64,000 bases of DNA from Sinorhizobium kostiense (GCF_017874595.1 NZ_JAGILA010000002.1:186001-250000), one strand, 5' to 3'. Numbered from the stretch's first letter, positions 27,147 through 37,500 are shown. Notes: a model not told the origin generated them from the letters alone. Numbers and translations are program-made.

Positions 27147-27202
27147 TTCAACGTGGGCGCAGGCCGGCATGCTGCAGCTGCGCCTCAAGTTACGGTTGCC
27201 CG

Positions 27203-27298
27203 ATTGCCCTCACCCTAGCCCGGACTGGGAGAACGCCGCGAGTCCCCTTCGCTCCGCTGGCGGGGAGAAGGGGTCGGCAGGCCGGATGAGGGGCAATC
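27203..27298. repeat. REP-like palindromic repeat after the sugar dehydrogenase
   Basis: Outer arms ATTGCCCTCA near 27204 and TGAGGGGCAAT near 27287 are complementary. An inner hairpin CCCCTTC/GAAGGGG (27244-27250 and 27266-27272) lies between them. The same building blocks (GATGAGGGGCA; CTTCTCCCCGC) recur at 50981-51155. It lies between the convergent genes for the dehydrogenase and holC and may end transcripts. Confidence 0.75.
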
Positions 27299-27335
27299 CA
27301 GCATTCACCGATACCACACGCTGAAGCGAGATGCC

Positions 27336-27785
27336 TCACGCCTTCTTCTCCCACCTTCCATCGCGGTTCTGCTGCCAGTAGGTGAGATTGTGCCCCTCGC
27401 CTTTGAGCCGCTTCCATTCGGCGCGCGCCGCCTCCAGCTGGGGCTGGTCGTAGCCGTCGAACATGAAGACGACCCGCTCATAGTCAGTGACTGGCGGCGG
27501 CTCGGCGCCGTCGACGAGGAAGCGAACGGTTGCCGCATTGGGGTTGCCCTGATTGGCGACGATCAGGATCGGCTGTTCGGCTGCGAACTCGCCCGCATCC
27601 GTACCGTGCGGCAGGAAACTGTCGTCGCGATAAACCCAGAGATGCGTGTCCAGCGCGTCGCGCCTCTCGGCGTCGACCGTCTGCACCACCACGCGCCAGC
27701 CGCGTTCGATGCTCTTGTCGAGGAGCGGCGGCAGGGCATCGTCAAGCTTCGATTCGGTCAAATGGTAGAAAAGGATCTCGGTCAT
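27336..27785 (-). CDS. holC: DNA polymerase III chi subunit
   Basis: A 149-residue HolC, the clamp-loader accessory subunit that contacts single-strand-binding protein. The N-terminus EILFYHLTESKLDDALPPLLDKSIERGW is typical. DTHLWVYRDDSFLPHG (about 47-62) and the QPILIVANQGNPNAA stretch match the family. It follows pepA on the same strand with 32 bp between, the usual pepA-holC order. Confidence 0.93.
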   Translation of the reverse strand: MTEILFYHLTESKLDDALPPLLDKSIERGWRVVVQTVDAERRDALDTHLWVYRDDSFLPHGTDAGEFAAEQPILIVANQGNPNAATVRFLVDGAEPPPVTDYERVVFMFDGYDQPQLEAARAEWKRLKGEGHNLTYWQQNRDGRWEKKA

Positions 27786-27817
27786 ATCTGCGGAACACCC
27801 GCCTCACCGCCGCGGAG

Positions 27818-29311
27818 CTAGGACTCGTAGTTCGCACGAACCAGTTCGTCGAGAAGGCGCACGCCGAAGCCGGAGCCCCAGGACTGGTTGATCTCGTCGG
27901 TGGGAGATCCCATGGCTGTGCCGGCGATATCGAGATGCGCCCAGGGCGTATCCTTGACGAAGCGCTTCAGGAACTGCGCCGCAGTCACCGAGCCGCCGTG
28001 ACGGCCGCCGGTGTTCTTCATATCGGCGAACTTGCTGTCGATCATCTTGTCGTATTCCTTGCCGAGCGGCATTCGCCACAGGCGCTCCTGCGTCGTCCTG
28101 CCGGCAGCGAGCAACTCCTCGGCCAGTCGATCGTCGTTGGAGAACAGCCCGGCGTAATGGTTGCTGAGGGCGACCATGATCGCGCCGGTCAGCGTCGCCA
28201 GATCGATCATAGCCTTCGGCTTGAAACGATCGTTGCAATACCAGAGCGCATCGCAGAGCACGAGCCGGCCTTCGGCATCGGTGTTGATCACCTCGATCGT
28301 CTGGCCGGACATGGACGTCACGATGTCGCCCGGCCTCTGCGCGCTGCCGTCCGGCATGTTCTCCACCAGCCCTATGATACCGACCGCGTTTACACTGGCC
28401 TTGCGCGCCGACAGCGCATGCATGAGGCCGGTGACCGCGGCGGCGCCGCCCATGTCGCCTTTCATCTCCTCCATCCCGGAGGCAGGCTTGATCGAGATGC
28501 CGCCGGTGTCGAACACGACTCCCTTCCCGACAAAGGCGAGCGGCTTGTCCTTCGCCTTGCCGCCCTTCCATTGCATGACGACGAGCCGCGGCGGCCGTGA
28601 GGATCCTTGGGCGACGCCAAGCAGCGCGCCCATGCCAAGCTTCTTCATCTCCCGCTCGGTGAGGATCTCGACCTCTACCCCGAGTTTCTCCAGTTCCTTC
28701 GCCCTCGCGGCGAATTCGACCGGGCCAAGCACGTTGGCAGGTTCATTGACGAGGTCGCGAGCGAGAAAGACACCCTCACCAATCGCCTGAGCCGTCGCGA
28801 ACGCCTTCTTGGCAGCAATGACGCTGCCGGTGACGATGGTGACCTTAACCGGTCTCTGCGCGGACTTCGCCTCGTCATCGGGCTTCCGCGTCTTGTAGCT
28901 GTCGAAGGCATAGGCATTCATTTCCATTCCGAGGGCGAAATCCGCCGCCGCCTTGCCGCTGACCTCGATACCGGGAGCATCGAGAAATACGGTCGCCTTC
29001 TCGGCAGAGCGCAGCTTTGCAGCCACGGCGCCGCCGGCCTTCAGCCAGTCGTGATCGTTAAGTTCCGCCGCGCCGCCAAGGCCGAGAAGCACGATGCGAT
29101 CGGCGGGTGAGCCGTGGGGAGCGACGATGTCGAGGCTCGAGAGCGACTTGCCGGTGAATTTGCCGACCTTCACCGCCTTCGCCAGAACGCCCTCGGGGTC
29201 GGCGACAGCGGCACCGGCCGGCTCCTTGGCATTGGCAGCCTGGAGGAGAACCGCGACGCCTCCCGAGGGCCGGTAGGACTTGCTGAATGTGACCTCGAAC
29301 TTCATCGGCAT
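27818..29311 (-). CDS. pepA: Leucyl (cytosol) aminopeptidase
   Basis: A 497-residue M17 aminopeptidase that removes N-terminal residues using two metal ions. Its N-terminal alpha/beta domain (1-160) is followed by the catalytic domain with [25 protein letters not shown] and [14 protein letters not shown], which hold the metal ligands and the catalytic Arg. GGAG precedes ATG 29311 by 6 bp; ATG 29305 is possible. It is divergent from lptF and followed by holC. Confidence 0.95.
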   Translation of the reverse strand: MPMKFEVTFSKSYRPSGGVAVLLQAANAKEPAGAAVADPEGVLAKAVKVGKFTGKSLSSLDIVAPHGSPADRIVLLGLGGAAELNDHDWLKAGGAVAAKLRSAEKATVFLDAPGIEVSGKAAADFALGMEMNAYAFDSYKTRKPDDEAKSAQRPVKVTIVTGSVIAAKKAFATAQAIGEGVFLARDLVNEPANVLGPVEFAARAKELEKLGVEVEILTEREMKKLGMGALLGVAQGSSRPPRLVVMQWKGGKAKDKPLAFVGKGVVFDTGGISIKPASGMEEMKGDMGGAAAVTGLMHALSARKASVNAVGIIGLVENMPDGSAQRPGDIVTSMSGQTIEVINTDAEGRLVLCDALWYCNDRFKPKAMIDLATLTGAIMVALSNHYAGLFSNDDRLAEELLAAGRTTQERLWRMPLGKEYDKMIDSKFADMKNTGGRHGGSVTAAQFLKRFVKDTPWAHLDIAGTAMGSPTDEINQSWGSGFGVRLLDELVRANYES

Positions 29312-29695
29312 GCAGGACTCCGGAGATAATCTGATTGAGCTCCGCCAGGCCTGTTACCGGACGGCTACAGTGGCCGACATTCGCGTGTCGGCCAGAGATC
29401 AAAACCACGGCGCGCACCCTTCTCGGTTTTCAGGCGCTTGGCAAGATGCCCATACATGTTTACATGCGCTTAACCGCAGTTCTTCGCCTTATATTATCCC
29501 TGTTGTTAGAGACTCTGATTTGCAACGAAGCAATGGAGAACTGCCGGCCGGAAAGGCGACCAATGGGTCGACGGCGGCGCGGAAGCGGCTGGGATGACAT
29601 AAAGCGCGTACTCCGTGCGCGCTGTCGGAATCGATCACGGGTGCCTATCGATCGGCAATCGTGATCCGGAACAGGACCTTGGACCGGAAACGGCT
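29312..29695. other. Divergent promoter region pepA / lptF
   Basis: 384 bp without a convincing gene. It must hold the pepA promoter and the promoter for the lptF-lptG-lptD unit. An AT-rich patch at about 29490-29500 (TTATATTA) is a possible lptF -10 element, but I could not place a matching -35 with normal spacing. Confidence 0.45.
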
Positions 29696-30868
29696 ATGAA
29701 GCTGATCGAACGATATATTTTCCGGCGCGCTGCGACGATGTTCCTCGCAACACTTCTGCCTCTGCTCGGGATCGTCTGGACCACGCAAGCGCTGACCAAC
29801 GTCAATCTCGTCACCGACAGCGGTCAGTCGATCTCCGCCTTCCTGAAGCTCGCGACACTGATCCTGCCCTCGGTCATTCCGATCATTCTGCCCTTTGCAC
29901 TGGTGATCGGCGTGGCGCAGACGCTGAGCGCGATGAACACCGATTCGGAGCTGACGGTACTCAACGCCGCCGGCAGCTCGCGCATGTCGGTCATCCGGCC
30001 GGTGATCTATCTCGCTCTCGGGCTCAGCGTCCTTTCCTTCGCGATCGACAATTTCGTCGAGCCCTACTCCCGCGTTGCCGTGCGCAAGATGATCGCGACG
30101 GCCCATGCCAATCTGTTGTCGTCCGTGGTTCAGGAGAATTCATTCCGCAAGATCACCGACGGGCTTTACGTGCAAGTCGGCGCAAGGCGCGGCGGCGGCG
30201 TTCTGCACGGCATCTTCGTGGCGGACTCGCGCAATCCGAATTTCGAGCTCGTCTACTATGCCCGCGAGGGCGCAATCGATGAGGAAAGTTCCGCCCTCGT
30301 GATGAAGGACGGCGAGGTTCACCGCAAACTGCCCGACGGCGGCGTTTCCGTCATCAAATTCGATTCCTACGCCTTCGACCTGGCGGAACTGACCAAGGCA
30401 ACGGGCGGGGCCAACATCCGCGCAAAGGATCGCGACCTTTTCTACCTGTTGAACCCGGACCCGGAAGATCCCGCGTACAAGAAGTCGCCGCTGAACTTCA
30501 CCGCGGAGCTCCATCGACGCTTCACTGAATGGAGCTATCCATTGCTGTTCGCTCTCATCGCTCTCGTCGTCAGCAGCGATGCACGCTCCCATCGCGAAGC
30601 TCGCGTGCATCCGATGATCAGTGGTGTCGCGGTCGCTCTGGTCATACGTTGGATGACCTTCTATGCCGCCAACAGTGCGGAGGATTCCATCTGGTTCGTG
30701 CCGTTGATGTACATCATCCCGCTACTGACCGGCGCTTTGGCGATCCGACAGCTTGCAAGCAATCGGCGCCTCGATATTCCCACGACCTGGCAGGAAAAGA
30801 TTTCGGACCTGATGGTCCGGTTTCGGCTGCTGCGACCGGTGGGGGCCGATGGGGAGCAGGCATCATGA
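29696..30868 (+). CDS. lptF: LPS export permease LptF
   Basis: A 390-residue inner-membrane subunit of the Lpt ABC transporter, which takes LPS from the inner membrane into the periplasmic bridge. It begins MKLIERYIFRRAATMF with membrane segments near 15-35, 55-80 and 100-120. A periplasmic beta-jellyroll follows (about 130-270), then three C-terminal segments (about 285-365). The lptB ATPase is not in this window. The stop overlaps lptG (ATGA). Confidence 0.95.
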   Translation: MKLIERYIFRRAATMFLATLLPLLGIVWTTQALTNVNLVTDSGQSISAFLKLATLILPSVIPIILPFALVIGVAQTLSAMNTDSELTVLNAAGSSRMSVIRPVIYLALGLSVLSFAIDNFVEPYSRVAVRKMIATAHANLLSSVVQENSFRKITDGLYVQVGARRGGGVLHGIFVADSRNPNFELVYYAREGAIDEESSALVMKDGEVHRKLPDGGVSVIKFDSYAFDLAELTKATGGANIRAKDRDLFYLLNPDPEDPAYKKSPLNFTAELHRRFTEWSYPLLFALIALVVSSDARSHREARVHPMISGVAVALVIRWMTFYAANSAEDSIWFVPLMYIIPLLTGALAIRQLASNRRLDIPTTWQEKISDLMVRFRLLRPVGADGEQAS

Positions 30869-31947
30869 TTTTCAACACGCTCGGCCTCTATTTCTTCAAG
30901 CGATACATCGTCACCACGTTCTGGTTTCTCGTCGGCATTTTTTCGCTGATCTTCATCATCGACTTCAGTGAACTGGCCACGCGGATGTCGGCTTTGCCGC
31001 ACTATACGATCACCGGCGCACTGTTGATGACATCGTTTCGCATTCCGATGATCCTGCAGCAGACTGTTCCATTCGTGGCACTGTTTGCGGCAATGGCAGC
31101 GCTGATCTCACTCAACCGGCGCTACGAATTGGTCGTCACTCGCGCGGCCGGCATCTCGGTTTGGCAATTTCTAAGGCCGTTCGTGTTCGGCGCGTTCCTG
31201 CTTGGCGTGCTTGCCGTGATTGCACTCAATCCGCTTGCCGCCTGGGGCACCAAGAGAGCCGAGGCTCTCGAAGCCGAGTGGGGCTCGTCGCGGGCGGCGC
31301 AAACCAACTCGATTCCGTGGCTTCGCCAGATCTATGACGGCACCGACACGATCATCGGAGCCCGGTCGGTCCAGAACGGCGGCACCGAGTTGATCAACGT
31401 CACCGTTATCCACTTCGATCCACAGGGAACGATCATTCAGAGGCAGGACGCGAAATCGGCGAAGCTCGAAGATGGTTACTGGCTCCTTAACGACGTCACC
31501 GAAACGGGGAGCGGCCGTCTGCCCCAGCGTATGCAATCGGCACAGGTTCGCACCAATCTGAAACCTGAATTCGTTCAAGAACGCCTCGCAAAGGCTGATT
31601 CCATTCAGTTTTTCGACCTTCCGGAGAAGATCGAGATTGCCCGCTCCTTCGGCTTCTCGACGAACGGCATGGAGACGCAGTTGCACTCTCTCCTGTCGCT
31701 ACCGCTGCTTCTCGTTGCAATGACCCTGATCGCCGCATGCGTGTCTCTGAAGTTTAGCCGGTTCAACCAATCACGCTCCGTAATTCTCGGTGGAATCCTC
31801 TCAGGCTTCGTGCTTTATGTCGTCACCGTGCTTGTAAAAGCATTCGGAAGCAGCGGTATCGTGCCTCCATTCGTTGCAGCCTGGTTGCCAGTTGTTGTAG
31901 CGATGGCGCTGGGCTCGACGATTCTACTGCATCAGGAGGATGGCTAG
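30865..31947 (+). CDS. lptG: LPS export permease LptG
   Basis: A 360-residue partner of LptF with the same layout: N-terminal membrane segments (LGLYFFKRYIVTTFWFLVGIF near 5-30), a periplasmic jellyroll (about 130-260) and C-terminal segments. The ATG overlaps the lptF stop by 4 bp. A frame extends far upstream in lptF territory and is not used. Its stop overlaps the lptD start by 1 bp. Confidence 0.95.
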   Translation: MIFNTLGLYFFKRYIVTTFWFLVGIFSLIFIIDFSELATRMSALPHYTITGALLMTSFRIPMILQQTVPFVALFAAMAALISLNRRYELVVTRAAGISVWQFLRPFVFGAFLLGVLAVIALNPLAAWGTKRAEALEAEWGSSRAAQTNSIPWLRQIYDGTDTIIGARSVQNGGTELINVTVIHFDPQGTIIQRQDAKSAKLEDGYWLLNDVTETGSGRLPQRMQSAQVRTNLKPEFVQERLAKADSIQFFDLPEKIEIARSFGFSTNGMETQLHSLLSLPLLLVAMTLIAACVSLKFSRFNQSRSVILGGILSGFVLYVVTVLVKAFGSSGIVPPFVAAWLPVVVAMALGSTILLHQEDG

Positions 31948-34298
31948 TGGCGGCAGGCAACCGCGAACGTATGAAACTGATCAATGCTGCCCTGCTTGCA
32001 GGCGTAGCCTTGCATGCCCTTGCCATCGGAATGAATGCGCCAGCTCTGGCGCAGGACGCGGGAACGCGAATCGATTCGCTGCAGCCGAACGTCCCGGCCG
32101 ACGCCAAGCTGCTGCTCACCGCCAACGAGCTCGTCTACAATCGCGACGCGGAAAAGGTGACCGTGCGCGGCAATGTCCAGATCGAGTATGGCGGCTATAA
32201 GATGGTGGCCCGGCAGGTCGAATACGACCAGAGGTCCGGCCGCATCCTGGCAACCGGCGATATCCAGCTGATCGAGCCGGACGGCAACATCGTCTATGCC
32301 GAGAAGATGGACGTCACCGACGATTTCGCCGACGGTTTCGTCGAGGCGCTCAGGATCGAAACGACCGACCTCACAAGGCTTGCCGCCGAGACCGGCGAAC
32401 GCCGCAGCGGCGACTTGTTCATCCTCAACAAGGCCGTCTACACCGCCTGTACGCCATGCGCCACGAAGCCGGAGCATCGATCGCTGTGGCACATCAAGGC
32501 CGAGCGCGTCATTCAGAACGGCCGTACCCACACGGTTCGGCTCGAAAATGCCTATTTCGAGCTGTTCGGCCAACCCATCGCCTATATTCCGGTGATGGAG
32601 ATCCCGGACCATACGGTCAAGCGCAAGAGCGGGTTCCTGTTTCCACACTTCAGCTACAGGCAGAAGCTCGGCGCAGGCGTCAGCGTGCCCTACTACTGGG
32701 CAATTTCGCCCTACATGGATGCGACGATCACCGCGACCGGCCTCACACGCCAGGGCTTCCTGCTCGAGGGCGAATTCCGCCAGCGTTTCCACAATGGCCT
32801 GCATACGCTGAACGTCGCCGGCATCAGCCAGTTGGACAGGGACCAGTTCACGCCCGAAACGGTCGACGCGCTGGAAACCAATCGCGCCATGGTCGCCTCC
32901 AGGGGCCGGTTCGAAATCAACCCGCGCTGGACCTTCGGCTGGGATGTTCTCGTCCAGACCGACAACAACTTTGCCAAGACTTACGATCTTTCGACCTTCG
33001 ACGGTACGACCTATACCAACCAGGCTTATCTGACCGGACTCGGCGAGCGTAACTATTTCGACCTGCGCGCCTTCTATTTCGACATCCAGGACGCGGATCC
33101 GGATAGTCTGGCCGAAAACCAGCAGCCGATTGCGCAGGTCCTCGACTATTCCTACACCGCGCCGGAGCCGGTCTTCGGCGGAGAACTCAATGCCGATGTC
33201 AATTTTACCAACATCAAGCGTAGCCGCCTCGACAGGGATATCACCGCACTGGGCGTCGAACGCTTCCCCGGCCTGGAGGGGACGTCGCACCGGCTGACCG
33301 CGGACCTTGAATGGAAGCGGACGTTCATAGCGCCCGGGGGGCTCGTATTGACGCCGCTGCTGGCGGCGCGCGGTGATGCCATCGGCATCAACATGGACGA
33401 CCCGGGCGCTGGCTATACGGGTAGCTTCACCAACAGCGATGCGGTGACTCGGCGCATGCTCACCGCCGGCCTCGAGGCTCGCTACCCGGTGCTCTTCGCC
33501 GGCGAGGGGAGCAGCCACGTACTGGAGCCGATTGGTCAGATCTATGTGCGTCCAAACGAACAGTTCGCCGGCGCGCTTCCGAACGAGGACGCACAAAGTT
33601 TCGTCTTCGATGCCACAAATCTCTTCGAGCGCGACAAGTTTTCCGGCTTCGACCGCATCGAAGGCGGAACGCGGGCCAATATCGGCTTGCGCTATACCGG
33701 ATCCTTCGACAGCGGCTATGGCCTGCGCGCCATTGCCGGCCAGTCCTTCCACCTTGGCGGTGTCAACTCCTTCGCGACGGACGATCTCGTAAAAGTCGGT
33801 GCGGATTCGGGCCTGGAAACCGACCGGTCAGACTACGTGGCGATGTTCGGCATCGATGCACCGTCCGGGCTCATGGCGAGCCTATCCGGGCGGCTTGACG
33901 AGGAGAGCTTCAGGCTGCGCCGCGCCGATGCGACGGTCGGCTATCTCGGTCTGACCTGGCAGGCGGCCTTGACCTATACGCGGATAGAGGCACAGCCACT
34001 CTATGGCTCGACGTCCGATCAGGACGAAGTGCAGACGGCAGCCGCGTATCGGTTCCACGATTACTGGTCCGTCTTCGGCGCAGTGACCTACGATATCAAT
34101 GCCGGCGTCGTGACCCGCAACGGCGTGGGGATCACCTATGACGACCAGGACACGCTGTTCTCGATCGTCTACCGGCAGGAACGCGATACCGACAGCTCGC
34201 TCGCCAACGACTGGTCGATCGGCGCCCGCATCAGCTTCCGCACCCTCGGCGACGTCAATGTGGGTAGCACCGAATTCGAAGAGCTCGACTATTTCTAA
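31947..34298 (+). CDS. lptD: LPS-assembly outer-membrane protein LptD
   Basis: A 783-residue outer-membrane LPS translocon. A signal peptide ends near APALAQDA (about residue 33). The OstA/LptA-like N-terminal domain (LLLTANELVYNRDAEKVTVRGNVQIEYGG) precedes the large C-terminal barrel, which ends in an aromatic residue (EELDYF). Only two cysteines, in the CTPC motif, are obvious, whereas E. coli LptD uses four for its disulfides. GTG at 31947 follows AGGAGG and overlaps the lptG stop by one base. Confidence 0.94.
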   Translation: MAAGNRERMKLINAALLAGVALHALAIGMNAPALAQDAGTRIDSLQPNVPADAKLLLTANELVYNRDAEKVTVRGNVQIEYGGYKMVARQVEYDQRSGRILATGDIQLIEPDGNIVYAEKMDVTDDFADGFVEALRIETTDLTRLAAETGERRSGDLFILNKAVYTACTPCATKPEHRSLWHIKAERVIQNGRTHTVRLENAYFELFGQPIAYIPVMEIPDHTVKRKSGFLFPHFSYRQKLGAGVSVPYYWAISPYMDATITATGLTRQGFLLEGEFRQRFHNGLHTLNVAGISQLDRDQFTPETVDALETNRAMVASRGRFEINPRWTFGWDVLVQTDNNFAKTYDLSTFDGTTYTNQAYLTGLGERNYFDLRAFYFDIQDADPDSLAENQQPIAQVLDYSYTAPEPVFGGELNADVNFTNIKRSRLDRDITALGVERFPGLEGTSHRLTADLEWKRTFIAPGGLVLTPLLAARGDAIGINMDDPGAGYTGSFTNSDAVTRRMLTAGLEARYPVLFAGEGSSHVLEPIGQIYVRPNEQFAGALPNEDAQSFVFDATNLFERDKFSGFDRIEGGTRANIGLRYTGSFDSGYGLRAIAGQSFHLGGVNSFATDDLVKVGADSGLETDRSDYVAMFGIDAPSGLMASLSGRLDEESFRLRRADATVGYLGLTWQAALTYTRIEAQPLYGSTSDQDEVQTAAAYRFHDYWSVFGAVTYDINAGVVTRNGVGITYDDQDTLFSIVYRQERDTDSSLANDWSIGARISFRTLGDVNVGSTEFEELDYF

Positions 34299-34348
34299 CC
34301 TAAGCCAGGAACGGCGCGATGGCGGCGATCGCGCCCTCCTCTCCCTCG

Positions 34349-34450
34349 CTACTGCATGTCTCCTTAAATCGACATTTAAAGACAAAGACATGCAGCATTT
34401 CAAAGTGCTGCAGCGACTTTTGCGCGTCTGATAAGACGCGCGGCGCTGTA
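34349..34450 (+). repeat. RIME-like repeat, copy B1 (complete)
   Basis: The fullest copy. CTACTGCATGTCTCC is followed by an internal dyad TTTAAA, GACATGCAGC, TTGCGCGTCTGATAAGACGC and GCGGCGCTGTA. CTGCATGTC/GACATGCAG and GCGTCTGATAAGACGC each form hairpins. Directly followed by B2. Confidence 0.82.
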
Positions 34451-34529
34451 GTGCATGTCTTCCTGAATCGATTTCTCAATTAAGGACAAGACAGCAATTC
34501 AGCGTCTGATAAGACGCGCGGCGCTCTAC
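34451..34529 (+). repeat. RIME-like repeat, copy B2 (partial, tandem)
   Basis: GTGCATGTCTTCCTGAATCG and AGACAGCAATTCAGCGTCTG, then AAGACGCGCGGCGCTCTA repeat the pattern of B1 without its first bases and with the middle shortened. It starts right at the end of B1. Confidence 0.78.
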
Positions 34530-34646
34530 GATGATCAAGCGGTCTTGTCATCGTTTGGCCGCATGTATTATGCATTTCCCACAAAATTATCCGGGAGAGC
34601 GCGACCGCCGAAGGTTGCTCACCCTTGAGCGCGCAACGAGCAGGGA

Positions 34647-35591
34647 ATGATGATGGGTGGGAAATTCTCGATCGTGAGGGCGATCGCTACGCTAGCGCTC
34701 GCTGGGGTATTGAGCTTTGGGGGAGCCGTGGCCGCCAAGGCTGCAAGCGAGGTCAAAGTGATCGTCAACAACACGGTGATCACCTCCGGCGATATTGCCA
34801 AGCGTGTCGCCTTCCTCCGCCTCCAGCGGCAGGGCGGCGGAGCCGCCGAAGCAAAAAAACAATTGGTCGACGAAGTGCTGAAGCGTGCCGAGATCGCCCG
34901 CGTGCAGCAATCGGTCAGTACCCAGGAGGTCGACGCGGCCTTTGCACGTTTTGCCGCCGGCAATAAGCTCTCGCCGGAGCAGCTCGGAAAGATTCTCGAT
35001 CAGGCCGGTGTCGGGGTCGAGCACTTCAAGCAGTATATTGCGGTTCAGATGAGCTGGCCGCGCTTGGTCAATTTCCGCTATGGTGGCGCCAACCGCCTTG
35101 CAGGCGGCGACCTGGTCAAGCGCATGATGGAAGGCGGCGGCGATAAGCCGGTCACGACGGAGTACTTCCTCCAGCAGGTAATCTTCGTCATCCCGGCATC
35201 GAAACGCGGCGCGATAACCGGTAAGCGCCAGGCCGAGGCTGATGCTTCCCGCTCGAAATTCCCGGGCTGCGAAACCTCCAAGGTCTTTGCCGCGAACTAC
35301 CGCGACGTCTCGATTCGCAGTCTCGGCCGCGTGCTTGCGCAGCAATTGCCAGAAGAGTGGAAACCGCTCATACAAAAGGCGGGAGACGGCATGACGACCG
35401 GCACGCGCGTCACCGAAAGGGGTGTCGAATATCTGGCAATCTGCAAGAAACGCCAGGTCAATGACGATACCGCCGCTGAAATCGTCTTCCGCGCCGAGGA
35501 CATCGGCAAACAGAAGAAGGGCGGCGAAGATCCGAACAGCGAGCAATATCTCGAGGAACTGCGCTCGAAGGCGCAGATCGTCAACAAGTAG
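34647..35591 (+). CDS. SurA-like periplasmic chaperone (N-domain, no evident PPIase)
   Basis: A 314-residue secreted protein. The signal peptide is LALAGVLSFGGAVAAKAA (cleaved near residue 33). The SurA N-terminal chaperone domain begins EVKVIVNNTVITSGDIAKRVAFLRLQ and contains the helical ELI/KKQLVDEVLKR segment. The C-terminal part (about 190-314) is not a typical parvulin domain. Its position between lptD and pdxA matches the surA slot of many proteobacteria, so it probably helps outer-membrane proteins fold. Three in-frame Met codons open the gene; GCAGGGA precedes the first. Confidence 0.85.
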   Translation: MMMGGKFSIVRAIATLALAGVLSFGGAVAAKAASEVKVIVNNTVITSGDIAKRVAFLRLQRQGGGAAEAKKQLVDEVLKRAEIARVQQSVSTQEVDAAFARFAAGNKLSPEQLGKILDQAGVGVEHFKQYIAVQMSWPRLVNFRYGGANRLAGGDLVKRMMEGGGDKPVTTEYFLQQVIFVIPASKRGAITGKRQAEADASRSKFPGCETSKVFAANYRDVSIRSLGRVLAQQLPEEWKPLIQKAGDGMTTGTRVTERGVEYLAICKKRQVNDDTAAEIVFRAEDIGKQKKGGEDPNSEQYLEELRSKAQIVNK

Positions 35592-35600
35592 CGGGCCACC

Positions 35601-36629
35601 ATGAACGAGACGCGCGGCAGGCCGATTGCCCTCACAATGGGCGATCCGGCCGGCATTGGCCCCGACACGACGCTTGCGGTCTGGGCGAAACGGCTGACGC
35701 AAGACGTGCCGCTCTTCCTGTTCATCGGAGACCCGGCCGTGCTTTCCGCACGCGCCAAGGCGCTGGGGCTTCCCTTACGAATTAGTGAAACCGACTGCGG
35801 GGGCGCGGCAGCCGCTTTCACCGAAAACCTGCCGGTATTGCCGGTCCGTTGCCCCGCACCCGTCGTCGCTGGAGAGCCGGATGCTGCAAATGCAGCGGCC
35901 GTCACCGATGCGATCGACATCGCCGTCCGGCTCGCCATGAACGGTGAGGCCTCGGCAGTCACCACCAGTCCGATTGCAAAGGCCGTGCTCTATGAAGCCG
36001 GCTTCCGATTTCCCGGTCATACGGAGTACCTCGCCGACCTGGCTCAGAAGGCGACCGGGTCCCCCGCCCTGCCGGTGATGATGCTCGCAGGGCCGAAGCT
36101 GCGGGCCGTTCCGGTGACCATCCACATTCCGCTCAAGGATGTTCCCGCGTTGCTGACGCCGGATCTGATCTACCGGACCTGCGTCGTCACGGCTGCGGAT
36201 CTGAAAAGTCGCTTCGGCTTGGCCGCGCCGCGGCTCGCGATTGCCGGGCTCAATCCGCATGCCGGGGAAGGCGGGGCGCTCGGCGTGGAGGACGATGCAG
36301 TCATCCGCCCGGTCATCGACCGCCTGCGCAGCGAGGGATTGAATGTCTCCGGCCCGCTTCCGGCCGACACCATGTTTCACGACCGTGCCAGGGAGACCTA
36401 CGACGTCGCGATCTGCATGTACCACGATCAGGCGCTGATCCCGGCAAAGGCGCTCGGATTCGACGATAGCGTCAACGTCACCCTGGGCCTTCCCTTCATC
36501 CGCACATCACCAGATCACGGCACCGCTTTCGGCATAGCCGGAAAAGGGATTGCACGAGAGGACAGCCTGCTTGCCGCTTTGCGCCTGGCTTGCGAACTCG
36601 CCGCCAACACGGCAGGAGCGGATCGCTGA
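35601..36629 (+). CDS. pdxA: 4-hydroxythreonine-4-phosphate dehydrogenase
   Basis: A 342-residue NAD-dependent enzyme of pyridoxal phosphate synthesis. [10 protein letters not shown] (about 14-23) and the metal-binding histidines are in place: HTEYLADL (about 139), [11 protein letters not shown], and [15 protein letters not shown]. It begins 9 bp after the SurA-like gene. Its last base overlaps the start of rsmA. Confidence 0.95.
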   Translation: MNETRGRPIALTMGDPAGIGPDTTLAVWAKRLTQDVPLFLFIGDPAVLSARAKALGLPLRISETDCGGAAAAFTENLPVLPVRCPAPVVAGEPDAANAAAVTDAIDIAVRLAMNGEASAVTTSPIAKAVLYEAGFRFPGHTEYLADLAQKATGSPALPVMMLAGPKLRAVPVTIHIPLKDVPALLTPDLIYRTCVVTAADLKSRFGLAAPRLAIAGLNPHAGEGGALGVEDDAVIRPVIDRLRSEGLNVSGPLPADTMFHDRARETYDVAICMYHDQALIPAKALGFDDSVNVTLGLPFIRTSPDHGTAFGIAGKGIAREDSLLAALRLACELAANTAGADR

Positions 36630-37453
36630 TGGCGGCGCTCGACGGTCTGCCGCCGCTTCGCGATGTCATTCAACGCCACGCACTCGACGCGAAGAAGGCG
36701 CTCGGGCAAAACTTCCTGCTAGACCTAAATTTGACCCAGAAGATCGCCCGCACTGCCGGGCCGCTTGAGGGTGTGACGGTGATCGAGGTAGGGCCTGGTC
36801 CTGGCGGACTGACGCGCGCAATCCTTGCGCTCGGTGCGAAGAAGGTAGTCGCCGTTGAGCGGGACGCTCGCTGTTTGCCGGCACTTGCCGAGATCGGCGC
36901 CCATTATCCGGACCGGCTCGAGGTCATTGAGGCCGACGCGCTCAAGGTTGATTTCGAGCAGCTTGCGGGAGGCCCCGTGCGCATCATCGCCAACCTGCCT
37001 TACAACGTCGGCACCCAGCTTCTCGTCAATTGGCTCCTGCCCAAGCACTGGCCGCCTTTCTGGCAGTCGATGACGCTGATGTTCCAGCGGGAAGTGGGTT
37101 TGCGCATCGTCGCCGGCGCCGATGACGACCATTACGGTAGGCTCGGCGTACTCTGCGGCTGGCGGACGAAGGCGCGGCTCGCCTTCGACGTTCCGCCGCA
37201 GGCCTTCACGCCACCGCCGAAGGTAACGTCTACCGTCGTCCATATGGAGCCGATTGAAAACCCGATACCTTGCCCGGTGTCGGCGCTCGAAAAAGTGACA
37301 CAGGCGGCTTTCGGCCAGCGTCGCAAGATGCTGCGGCAGAGCCTGAAGCCGCTCGGCGGCGAAGCGCTTCTCGCCAAAGCGAATATCGACCCGCAACGCC
37401 GTGCGGAGACGCTGACGGTCGAGGAGTTCTGCCGGCTGGCGAATTGCCTATAG
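36629..37453 (+). CDS. rsmA: 16S rRNA dimethyladenosine transferase
   Basis: A 274-residue KsgA/RsmA methyltransferase that dimethylates A1518 and A1519 of 16S r[16 protein letters not shown] near residue 30, the SAM loop [13 protein letters not shown], and the catalytic NLPYNV are all present. [12 protein letters not shown] is also the usual family block. The ATG overlaps the pdxA stop by one base (TGATG). It ends facing gmk with a 47-bp gap. Confidence 0.95.
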   Translation: MAALDGLPPLRDVIQRHALDAKKALGQNFLLDLNLTQKIARTAGPLEGVTVIEVGPGPGGLTRAILALGAKKVVAVERDARCLPALAEIGAHYPDRLEVIEADALKVDFEQLAGGPVRIIANLPYNVGTQLLVNWLLPKHWPPFWQSMTLMFQREVGLRIVAGADDDHYGRLGVLCGWRTKARLAFDVPPQAFTPPPKVTSTVVHMEPIENPIPCPVSALEKVTQAAFGQRRKMLRQSLKPLGGEALLAKANIDPQRRAETLTVEEFCRLANCL

Positions 37454-37500
37454 CAGAACCGCCCTACCAGACATCTCGAATGGTCGGCAGGCCAGAGGCG

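Larger units (their letters stand above)
34299..34646. other. Intergenic region filled mainly by two repeats
   Basis: 348 bp between lptD and the SurA-like gene. 34349-34529 is two tandem repeat copies. The remaining part, about 34530-34646, is the likely promoter region of the SurA-like gene. Confidence 0.6.

Noticed and set aside
31944..33752. 602-codon open frame on the minus strand opposite lptD
   Set aside because: lptD is clear on the plus strand with a signal peptide and barrel. The opposite frame has no motif.
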